DNA of 14,860 nt from Bacilli bacterium (GTDB lineage: Bacteria; Bacillota_I; Bacilli_A; RF39; UBA660). Location: contig JAFUBK010000018.1 in NCBI GenBank assembly GCA_017460245.1, positions 1 to 14,860 of the forward strand, read 5' to 3'. Of the stretch, positions 1 to 6,091 are shown in pieces. Under the pieces are notes generated by a model. It did not search any database. It saw only the letters and a program-made list of their open reading frames with translations, and was not told the origin of the DNA. Made by a program: the position numbers and the translations under genes. Positions within the stretch are counted from its first letter, which is position 1. Every line of letters starts with the position of its first letter.

Positions 1-59
1 ACTTTGCTTATAGATGGCGTTAGAATAAATTTACATTTCTTAAATATTTGCATAATCAA
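1..59 (-). CDS. Partial leftward ORF running off the window edge
   Basis: A leftward reading frame starts at TTG (59-57) or the in-frame ATG (53-51) and stays open to base 1. A perfect AGGAGG lies at 76-71 on the minus strand, in the same sequence context (TCCTCCTATTAA on the plus strand) as the ribosome binding site of the ORF at 14584. The gap is 11 nt to TTG and 17 nt to ATG, longer than ideal. Only about 17-19 codons are visible and no family can be named. It matters mainly because it implies that the genome continues to the left of this window, or that the left terminus is mis-assembled. Confidence 0.35.
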   Translation of the reverse strand, partial: MIMQIFKKCKFILTPSISK

Positions 60-120
60 GTTAATAGAGTCCTCCTATTAAATGCACACTTTAATTAACT
101 TCTTCTAATCAATAGTATAT

Positions 121-148
121 TTGACCTTAGACCCACATAATCTAGATA
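121..148 (+). promoter_or_regulatory. Candidate promoter for the left rightward operon
   Basis: TTGACC (121-126) and TAGATA (143-148) are separated by 16 bp, an imperfect sigma-A-type promoter about 100 bp upstream of the first + gene. On the other strand a TATACT (118-113) abuts it and could serve the leftward ORF at the edge, so this may be a divergent promoter region. Bases 60-250 hold no other gene that I can support. Confidence 0.4.
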
Positions 149-250
149 ACAAAAATATATGAAAAACTAAAATTCCAAAGCTCGATCAGCAAAGTGGCTA
201 TTGTAGCCGGTAATAATAAATTAAGCCAAAGAGAAAGGAAAAATACTCAT

Positions 251-595
251 ATGGCACGAAAAACAGCAGAAGCAAAAGCAGGCAAGTATGCGGATCTTGA
301 TACTTGGAATAAAAAGGGTGAGCTAAAAGAAGGCGATTCTCTAGAAGGTTACTTCGTTGATAAGGATCAATTCAACACAAAATACGGCGAGATGGTTATC
401 TATATCATCGAAAAAGCAGATGGTACTGCAGTGAAGGTTACCGGCCAAAGTGATATTAAAGGCAAGTTTGAAGAAGTTCCAGTTGGTTCTCATGTCTGGA
501 TCAAGTTCGCTGGCCTAACTGAAACGAAGAACGGTGCGATGAAAACATACGAAATCGATTATGATGATGAAGATAAGAAAGTGGTAGTAGAGTAA
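251..595 (+). CDS. Single-stranded DNA-binding protein (OB-fold type)
   Basis: This 114-aa protein probably coats the single-stranded DNA displaced during protein-primed replication, the role of p5 in phi29 (similar size, 124 aa). The evidence is the pattern of an OB fold: alternating beta strands with the glycines expected at turns (LEGYF around residue 33, TKYGEM, ADGTAVKV, VGSHVWIKFAG, and a final strand MKTYEID), followed by a strongly acidic tail (YDDEDKK), a common feature of SSBs. I chose ATG 251 over the longer GTG frame from 194 because AGAAAGGA lies upstream (231-238) and the extra N-terminus does not look like protein. It is the first gene of the + block and overlaps the next by one base. 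No signature motif is diagnostic, so other OB-fold roles remain possible. Confidence 0.6.
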   Translation: MARKTAEAKAGKYADLDTWNKKGELKEGDSLEGYFVDKDQFNTKYGEMVIYIIEKADGTAVKVTGQSDIKGKFEEVPVGSHVWIKFAGLTETKNGAMKTYEIDYDDEDKKVVVE

Positions 596-780
596 TGCAA
601 AGCCCATTAACTATTCTAGACATTGATATTATCTTGGAAATGCTTCCAGATGATATGCTTCAGAAGCAAAAAGATGTAAAAACTAAATTGGTTCTTATGA
701 AGCGTCTAATGCAAGCGAATGATGAATTCCAGAAGAAAATGTTGGATATTCGTAAAGCATTCGAAGAATTAAATAAATAA
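595..780 (+). CDS. Small helical protein, function unknown
   Basis: This 61-aa protein starts in a TAATG overlap with the SSB-like gene, which suggests translational coupling, since no clear ribosome binding site is visible. The sequence is almost entirely predicted helix, rich in Lys, Met, Leu and Glu from about residue 20 onward, and could form a coiled coil. It ends just before the terminator at 785-814, so it is co-transcribed with the SSB candidate rather than with the lysis and structural genes. Its position suggests a replication or early accessory role, but no family is recognised. Confidence 0.6.
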   Translation: MQSPLTILDIDIILEMLPDDMLQKQKDVKTKLVLMKRLMQANDEFQKKMLDIRKAFEELNK

Positions 781-784
781 TAAG

Positions 785-814
785 AATAAGCGGTTGAAAT
801 ATACCGCTTATTTT
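785..814 (+). terminator. Rho-independent terminator after the SSB operon
   Basis: A perfect 10-bp inverted repeat (785-794 AATAAGCGGT, 803-812 ACCGCTTATT) with an 8-nt loop is followed by a short T-rich stretch. It separates the two-gene SSB unit from the holin and late genes. Confidence 0.75.
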
Positions 815-817
815 ATG

Positions 818-826
818 TGTTATACT
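818..826 (+). promoter_or_regulatory. Extended -10 promoter of the holin/late operon, probably leaderless
   Basis: TGT followed by TATACT (821-826) forms an extended -10 element immediately after the terminator. The expected start of transcription, 7 nt after the hexamer, is A833, the first base of the holin ATG. No -35 at normal spacing is visible; TTGAAA at 794-799 lies too far upstream. See the finding on leaderless translation. Confidence 0.45.
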
Positions 827-832
827 GAAGTT

Positions 833-1222
833 ATGGATAAGATCATATCAGCAATTACAGCTAGTATATCCACCACTTTTATCTATTTATTCGGCGGATT
901 TGATGTTGCACTTCAATGTTTGTTAGTTGCAATTATTTTAGATTATATAAGCGGAATGATTAAAGCATATAATTCTAAAACTTTATCTTCGTCAATTGGA
1001 TTTAAGGGGATTTTGAAAAAAGTCGGTATATTAATAATTGTTATGCTGGCGGTGATGGTTGATCGTGTAACTTTAGATAACGGCGGAATTAGAACGCTTG
1101 TTATTTATTACTTTGTAGCAAATGAAGGTTTATCTATTTTAGAAAATCTTGCAGTTGCAGGCCTTCAAATTCCGAAAAAATTAAAAGATGCATTAAAGGT
1201 AATTAAGAAGGAAAATAAATAA
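833..1222 (+). CDS. Holin, phage_holin_4 (Cph1-like) family
   Basis: This 129-aa membrane protein permeabilises the cytoplasmic membrane to release the lysins. The family is recognisable by the pattern of an N-terminal MDKI, hydrophobic segments at about residues 13-40, LDYISGMIKA, the SSSIGFKGILKKVGI stretch, a second hydrophobic segment with VMVDRV, and the typical ending NEGLSILENL then PKKLKDAL. I chose ATG 833, although the frame is open from TTG 794, because family members begin exactly here and the upstream part overlaps the terminator. There is no Shine-Dalgarno sequence, consistent with a leaderless transcript. The lysin gene starts one base after its stop codon. Confidence 0.9.
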   Translation: MDKIISAITASISTTFIYLFGGFDVALQCLLVAIILDYISGMIKAYNSKTLSSSIGFKGILKKVGILIIVMLAVMVDRVTLDNGGIRTLVIYYFVANEGLSILENLAVAGLQIPKKLKDALKVIKKENK

Positions 1223-1223
1223 T

Positions 1224-1829
1224 ATGAATTTTGAGCAGTTAAAGCCATTTTATCCAAAGGATATGGGAACAGCTAAAGGCTGGTGCTTATTGAATGTTGC
1301 AAAGGGATTCCATGCAACTCCATCAGCTAATCCATCGGCATCGGCTAAAGCTGATATGAATTCAAATATTGCAAGAGGAACATTTCATTCAAAATTAAAT
1401 GATATTCCGACAAATTGTGCAGTTCCGGTATATGTGAAATCTACTTCACAATATGGCCATGTTGTAGCATATGATAAAGGTGTTTATTATACAGATGGCC
1501 GCCGTTACACTCCAGTAACAGCTGATATTATCGGTTGGGGTGAATGGTGTAATGGATTTCAGATTGTTAAAAAAGGTACTACGAAATCATTCTTACCTGC
1601 TAAAGGTTGGTGGGGAAGATATGATAAAGATGATCGTGTAGCAATACTTGCTAGATTTATGCGTTTAAAATTTCCAGCATATACTTCAGCCAAGGCATTA
1701 GGGCCGGTGTATGGTGATTATTTATGGAAATCGATTAAAGAATTTCAGAAACGAACAGGCCTTGCTCCAGATGGTAATACCGGCCCTATTACTTATGCAA
1801 AACTTAAAGAATATGGATTTGTTTATTAA
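1224..1829 (+). CDS. Endolysin: Cys/His peptidase-like N-terminus plus peptidoglycan-binding domain
   Basis: This 201-aa enzyme is likely a peptidoglycan hydrolase. Residues 1-115 resemble the NlpC/P60-CHAP papain-like group: C21 in GWCLLNV is the candidate nucleophile and H79 in YGHVVAY the candidate base. Residues 122-201 form a PG_binding_1-like domain, with an LWKSIKEFQKRTGLAPDG motif followed by GPITYAKL near the C-terminus. AAGGA lies upstream of ATG 1224. The gene sits directly after the holin and overlaps the next lysin by one base (TAATG), making a compact lysis cassette. The bond cleaved, amide or endopeptide, cannot be told. A virion-associated role is less likely given its position beside the holin. 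Confidence 0.8.
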   Translation: MNFEQLKPFYPKDMGTAKGWCLLNVAKGFHATPSANPSASAKADMNSNIARGTFHSKLNDIPTNCAVPVYVKSTSQYGHVVAYDKGVYYTDGRRYTPVTADIIGWGEWCNGFQIVKKGTTKSFLPAKGWWGRYDKDDRVAILARFMRLKFPAYTSAKALGPVYGDYLWKSIKEFQKRTGLAPDGNTGPITYAKLKEYGFVY

Positions 1830-2398
1830 TGTCAGCACCATATGTACCACATGCAACATATGATGAATTTCGTAATGCTGTTAATGGCCATGGTTATGAC
1901 ATGGACGGTTATTATGGTTATCAATGTTGGGACGGTGTAGATTTATTGTATGAACAATCAGATATTGGCCAATATCTTTATACTGGTATTACTTTTGGTG
2001 GACATGGTTATGCAAAAGAATGTTGGACTTATACACAGGCTAGAGCATTAAACGGATCAGGCCATTTTACAGCATTTAGCGGTGCAGTAAATATTAAAAA
2101 GGGTGATATTTTGGTATTTAATACTTATTCAGGTTGGTATGGTACAGCGGGGCATATCGGATTTGCTAATGAAGATTATAATGGTACAGATTATATATCT
2201 CTGTTGAGCCAAAACTTCGGTAGTGGTGCAAATCCAACAAAAGGTAAGCCATTTAATATTATGAATGCATTTCTTGGTACTGCGTTCTTAGGCGGTTTCC
2301 GTTATGATGGCTGGGGAACTACTCCGCCAACACCGCCAACAACAAGTGAGCATAAATTTCCATGGGTGTTATTTGCTCGAAAATTCCGCTCAAGATAA
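1829..2398 (+). CDS. CHAP-domain endolysin, second lysin of the cassette
   Basis: This 189-aa protein has a clear CHAP domain (about residues 10-155), an amidase/endopeptidase fold acting on peptidoglycan. Candidate catalytic residues are C33 in YQCWDGV and H109 in AGHIGF, and LLSQNFG supplies the last strand. A Pro/Thr linker (TTPPTPPTT, about 165-173) leads to a short basic aromatic tail (KFPWVLFARKFRSR) that is too short for a full wall-binding domain. It may be a minimal anchor or the remnant of one. It starts in a one-base overlap with the upstream lysin. The two lysins share the catalytic logic but not obvious sequence, so they may cut different bonds, or one may be a tail-associated enzyme comparable to phi29 gp13. 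Confidence 0.8.
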   Translation: MSAPYVPHATYDEFRNAVNGHGYDMDGYYGYQCWDGVDLLYEQSDIGQYLYTGITFGGHGYAKECWTYTQARALNGSGHFTAFSGAVNIKKGDILVFNTYSGWYGTAGHIGFANEDYNGTDYISLLSQNFGSGANPTKGKPFNIMNAFLGTAFLGGFRYDGWGTTPPTPPTTSEHKFPWVLFARKFRSR

Positions 2399-2423
2399 AT
2401 AATTATGCTAATTCTTGCCTATA

Positions 2424-2432
2424 TGTTATATT
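2424..2432 (+). promoter_or_regulatory. Candidate extended -10 promoter for the capsid genes
   Basis: TGT followed by TATATT (2427-2432) matches an extended -10 element in the only gap of the late block that precedes scaffold and capsid. No convincing -35 is seen. The predicted start near 2439 gives a short leader carrying the strong AGAAAGGAG ribosome binding site (2439-2447). Confidence 0.4.
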
Positions 2433-2455
2433 TATGTTAGAAAGGAGTATATCGA

Positions 2456-2755
2456 ATGGCAAAATTATCGAAAGATGAATTAATCGAAAAATATTCTAGT
2501 ATGTTCGAAGAAAATTCAGAAGAAAAAATCGCATTTCTAGAAGATGTTTCCGATTCTATCGAGCCGGCAGATAATAGCGATGAAATTAAAGCTAAAGATG
2601 CCGAAATCGAACGCTTAAAATCCGATAATGAAGCGTTGAAAACTAAATATATTCAGCGTTTCATGGGTGATGTAAGTGAAGAAACTAAAAAGATCGATGA
2701 AGATAAATCAGAAGATCTTGAAGAAAAAGAAGTAATTGATATTAAGGAGATTTAA
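2456..2755 (+). CDS. Scaffolding protein (phi29 gp7-like)
   Basis: This 99-aa, highly acidic protein has a central heptad-rich segment (about residues 42-68, DEIKAKDAEIERLKSDNEAL) predicted to form a coiled coil. phi29 gp7 is 98 aa, acidic, coiled-coil and encoded directly upstream of the capsid gene, as here. The inferred role is to guide prohead assembly and leave before or during DNA packaging. The ribosome binding site AGAAAGGAG is strong, consistent with high expression. The identification rests on size, composition and position rather than on conserved motifs. Confidence 0.8.
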   Translation: MAKLSKDELIEKYSSMFEENSEEKIAFLEDVSDSIEPADNSDEIKAKDAEIERLKSDNEALKTKYIQRFMGDVSEETKKIDEDKSEDLEEKEVIDIKEI

Positions 2756-2756
2756 C

Positions 2757-4475
2757 ATGGCTTTGAATAAAGTCCTTCGTGCTAATTCCGATGCTGAATT
2801 GTTGAGTTATATCATCAATGTTACGCCGGAACTAGCTTCAGAGATTGATTTGCCAGCACAGGGCGAATCTCTTGCACCAATCGGCAAACTTATTATGTCG
2901 AATGAGCGTTTCAAGAACGCATTTATTAATACTATTAATGTTATCGGTCTTACAGTAATTGATCGCAACTACTGGGAAGATCCTTGGGAAACATTTACCG
3001 AGCGTGGCACGATTAACTTCGGCCAATCTGTTCGTGAAATTGCAGTAGATATTGCTGATGTATTTGATTACAATCAGTATGTTGAAAATGCAACTCATTT
3101 CTTGCAGAATGTTGTTCCTAATGTTTATAACTATCTTCATGAGCTTAATTTCCAGAAGTTCTATAAAACTACTACTTCTGATGATCAGATGGCCATGGCA
3201 TTCAATACTGAAGGCGGTTTGATGCGTTTGATTGAAGAAATCGTCGGCTCGCTCTGGGAAGGTTACAAGTACGATAAGTATATTGTTAATAAATACCAGC
3301 TTTGCCACCGCATTCTCGATGGTACGATTACCAGCGTTGAAATCGATAATTACGATAGCTTAAGCCCTCGCCAGCGTGTAACTGCAATGAAGAATATTTC
3401 TAATAAGATGACATTCCGCAATCCAAATTACAACCCAGCGGGCCTTCGTATCGCAACTCCTTTTGCAGATCAGATTATGATCATGGATACTGATAGTGAA
3501 GCAGAGATTTCTACTGAAGTTCTCGCAACTTCTTTCTTCCGCAACGATGCAGATTTCAAAACGCAGCTCGCTTTGATTGATGGTTATGGCAATCAAGATA
3601 CTGCTCGCCTTGCAGAAGTTCTCGGTAGTCAGTATGTACCATTTACCAACGAAGAATTGGCAGCTCTCGCTAATATTCCAGCTGTTATCGTTGATCGTGA
3701 ATTCTTCCAGAATTACAATTATGAATTTAACGCTGAAGCTGAAACTGCTAATGGTGTTCGTGCAACTAACTTCTTCAATCCAGAAACGCTTCGCAACAAT
3801 CATTATCTACATGCATGGAAGGTTATCAGCACTTCGCCATTTAAACAGGCTGTTGTATTTACCAAGAATGTTACTCCATCTGTTACCAGCGTTAGTGTAA
3901 CGCCTTCTACTGCTACCGCCGCAGCTGGCCAAGATGTTCAGCTTGGTGCAAGTGTTGTGACTACTGGCTTCGCAAACAAGGCAGTTACTTGGAGCATTGA
4001 TCAGGATTCTGAATCTACTGCAGCAAATAAGGCAACTGTTGATCTAAATGGTAAAGTTACGATTCCTTCCACTCATGGCCATGGTTCTGCCGGTACGCAG
4101 GGTACTTATTATGTTACGATTTCTACTGCTCTTGCAACCGACGAAGAATTGACCATCGAAGGCGTAACCTATAAGGCAGCTGCAGCTGATGATACAGCCG
4201 CAAAGCAGGCAACTGCAATTGCCGCACTATTCGCAAGTGATCCACACTATACTGTTACTACTGGTACTTCTACGAATGCTAATCGTTTGAGCTTCGTTGA
4301 AAAGTCCGGCTGGTATGGTTATGGTGAGCCAACTGTAGATGATTCTGCTCTAACTACTGGTGTAGTTGCCGAATCTACTGGTACTGCTGGTGTTATGACA
4401 AGTGGTGTTTGGGTAAAGGCAACTTCGGTTTATGATCCAACCAAGAGTGCTATTGCTCGCATTACTGTATCTTAA
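2757..4475 (+). CDS. Major capsid protein (phi29 gp8-like) with BIG2 domain
   Basis: The shell protein, 572 aa from ATG 2757, has AAGGAG just upstream; an earlier in-frame start at 2736 is excluded because it lies before that site. Residues 1-370 are the HK97-type gp8 core, including a DRNYWEDPWETFTERGTINFG region. A BIG2 Ig-like domain follows (from about residue 375, SVSVTPSTATAAAGQDVQL, then VTWSI, with its last strands near 550-572). phi29 gp8 has 448 aa and also ends in BIG2; the excess here is mainly an insertion of about 90 residues inside the Ig domain (about 458-549). Arg codons are almost all CGT/CGC, unlike the neighbouring genes, as expected for a very highly expressed gene. Confidence 0.92.
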   Translation: MALNKVLRANSDAELLSYIINVTPELASEIDLPAQGESLAPIGKLIMSNERFKNAFINTINVIGLTVIDRNYWEDPWETFTERGTINFGQSVREIAVDIADVFDYNQYVENATHFLQNVVPNVYNYLHELNFQKFYKTTTSDDQMAMAFNTEGGLMRLIEEIVGSLWEGYKYDKYIVNKYQLCHRILDGTITSVEIDNYDSLSPRQRVTAMKNISNKMTFRNPNYNPAGLRIATPFADQIMIMDTDSEAEISTEVLATSFFRNDADFKTQLALIDGYGNQDTARLAEVLGSQYVPFTNEELAALANIPAVIVDREFFQNYNYEFNAEAETANGVRATNFFNPETLRNNHYLHAWKVISTSPFKQAVVFTKNVTPSVTSVSVTPSTATAAAGQDVQLGASVVTTGFANKAVTWSIDQDSESTAANKATVDLNGKVTIPSTHGHGSAGTQGTYYVTISTALATDEELTIEGVTYKAAAADDTAAKQATAIAALFASDPHYTVTTGTSTNANRLSFVEKSGWYGYGEPTVDDSALTTGVVAESTGTAGVMTSGVWVKATSVYDPTKSAIARITVS

Positions 4476-4486
4476 TAGAAACTAAT

Positions 4487-4514
4487 GATAAGGCCGGTTG
4501 TTGCCGGCCTTATC
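4487..4514 (+). terminator. Hairpin between the capsid and connector genes
   Basis: A perfect 11-bp inverted repeat (4487-4497 GATAAGGCCGG, 4504-4514 CCGGCCTTATC) with a 6-nt loop follows the capsid stop. The T tract is poor (TTAAAGG), so it probably acts as a partial terminator or 3' end stabiliser that lowers expression of the connector relative to the capsid protein. Confidence 0.65.
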
Positions 4515-4532
4515 TTAAAGGATTATGAAATA

Positions 4533-5414
4533 ATGAAAACAAGGTTAATAAATTCACAGCTGGCGAATTACAAAACATATAATATGTATTTTCGCCAGCT
4601 TTTAGCTTTAGCTGAAAATGTTTTCGAATTCGAAGGTTTAAATAAATTTATCGATGTTTCATATCTTAATAAAACGCTACTTCGTCAAGGATCTATTGCT
4701 TGGTTTAAAGATGAAGTTATTGGCGTTATTGCTTTACCTTATCGCTCTTTGACTACTCTAGATATTTACGGCCGTCCTAAGAAAATTGAAGTATTTTCGA
4801 AGGCGAATAATTATCATCGCATTCTAAATAAGAATGAATTCGTTATTATGTACGATAATAACGGTCGTTATCCACTATATCTAGATATTAGTCAGATTGC
4901 GGAGCGTATCGCTTTGTGTGTTCGCACACAAGATATAAATATGATCCAACAACGCACCCCTCGTGTATGGGTAACTAATAAGGATCAAGAATTATCAATT
5001 AAATCTGCTATCAATAATATTGATGGTATGGAAGAAAATATCGTCACTTACGAATCACTTCCATTACAGAAATTAAATTCTGTATTAGCTCCAGCTCCTT
5101 ATGTAACAGATAAGATTGATGATCATCTAGATAAATTATGGGCAGAATTTTATCGTTTAATTGGCGTTGCAAATATTCAAGAACAGAAAAAAGAACGCAT
5201 TATTACTGATGAAATGATTGCAAGCCAAGGCGGTACAATCGCTTCTCGTTATTCGAGATTTCAGCCAAGAGAAAATGCTATTGCTAAAATTAACGAAAAA
5301 TTTAAAACGAATATTTCGGTTCATTATTATGATGGAGAGCCGGATTCGAGAAAGGATAAAGAAGATGTTTCCGATGATGTTTCCGGCGAGAGCGAATCTA
5401 ATGAAGCTGAATAA
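4533..5414 (+). CDS. Upper collar (connector/portal) protein, phi29 gp10-like
   Basis: This 293-aa protein forms the ring through which DNA enters and leaves the head (phi29 gp10, 309 aa). Similarity to gp10 is visible along the length: an N-terminal YFRQLLALAENVFEFEGL, an APYVTDKIDDHLDKLWAEF segment, and KKERIITDE near residue 214, matching KKERMVTDE of gp10. The C-terminus is acidic and Ser-rich, probably disordered. I chose ATG 4533, preceded by AAAGGA; the frame is open from 4485, but that start lies inside the preceding hairpin. It overlaps the lower collar gene by 14 bp. Confidence 0.92.
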   Translation: MKTRLINSQLANYKTYNMYFRQLLALAENVFEFEGLNKFIDVSYLNKTLLRQGSIAWFKDEVIGVIALPYRSLTTLDIYGRPKKIEVFSKANNYHRILNKNEFVIMYDNNGRYPLYLDISQIAERIALCVRTQDINMIQQRTPRVWVTNKDQELSIKSAINNIDGMEENIVTYESLPLQKLNSVLAPAPYVTDKIDDHLDKLWAEFYRLIGVANIQEQKKERIITDEMIASQGGTIASRYSRFQPRENAIAKINEKFKTNISVHYYDGEPDSRKDKEDVSDDVSGESESNEAE

Positions 5415-6078
5415 TTGCAATCTTCCACCAACTGTATATGCTTTATTAAATTCTTATGTTAATTTTTCAAGAGAAACACCAGTTAAGATTGCTGATTTAG
5501 CAAAAACTGGCCGAGCATGTTTCTTTGATTTCACTTATCCATTAGCTACTGGCTGGGATAAAGAAGAATTTGAAACAATGATTCTAAATCACTTCTTGAT
5601 GCGAAGAATTGGATATGAAACTGTTACAGCATTCAAAATTGCTCTAAATGTAAAATTGAATGAGATAATGCCAAATTATAATATGCTATATTCTTCGATT
5701 AATGACTGGAATATTTTTAACGATGGTGAATCTATCACAAGGCAACAAACTAGCAATGGCAGTAATGCTGTTAATAGTAGTTCTAATGCTACTAATAGTG
5801 ATACAAGTGATCGCCGTTATAGTAATACTCCACAGAATCAGTTAGCAGATGTTCGCGATGGAAAATATGTTTCAGAATATCATTATGATCAGAATAGTGG
5901 ATCGGCTACGAATCAGACGGCAACTGCTGGTACTGATTCTAATGAAATCAATGAAACAATTACCAGATCACCGAGCGATAAAATTAAAATTTATCAAGAG
6001 TTCTTGGCAGCTCGCCAAAATCTCTATACAATGATATTTAAAGATCTAGATAGTTTATTCTATCAGGTTGTAAGTTAA
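5401..6078 (+). CDS. Lower collar protein, phi29 gp11-like
   Basis: This 225-aa tail-tube protein connects the portal to the tail knob. The gp11 family is recognisable from ACFFDFTYPL, the FETMILNHFLMRRIGYET segment and the following NEIMPNYNMLYSS, then a low-complexity Asn/Ser/Thr-rich middle (about residues 115-145) ending in SNTPQNQLADV, and a helical C-terminus (KIKIYQEFLAARQNLY). The frame is open upstream to 5218, but that part only shadows the connector gene. ATG 5401 follows a GAGAG-like site and gives a protein starting MKLNNCNLPP. It is shorter than phi29 gp11 (293 aa). Confidence 0.87.
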   Translation: MKLNNCNLPPTVYALLNSYVNFSRETPVKIADLAKTGRACFFDFTYPLATGWDKEEFETMILNHFLMRRIGYETVTAFKIALNVKLNEIMPNYNMLYSSINDWNIFNDGESITRQQTSNGSNAVNSSSNATNSDTSDRRYSNTPQNQLADVRDGKYVSEYHYDQNSGSATNQTATAGTDSNEINETITRSPSDKIKIYQEFLAARQNLYTMIFKDLDSLFYQVVS

Positions 6079-6091
6079 GGAGTAAAAAATT

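Noticed and set aside
194..250. GTG-initiated N-terminal extension of the SSB-like gene
   Set aside because: It lies upstream of the AGAAAGGA site and does not resemble folded protein; ATG 251 is the better start.
2838..3803. Leftward ORFs opposite the capsid gene (156 and 147 codons)
   Set aside because: They are antisense shadows of the strongly supported capsid gene, with Ile/Cys/Asn-rich nonsense composition and no ribosome binding site.
5218..5400. Upstream extension of the lower collar frame
   Set aside because: It fully overlaps the connector gene in another frame and its Lys/Met/Ile-rich sequence has no match to the gp11 family.
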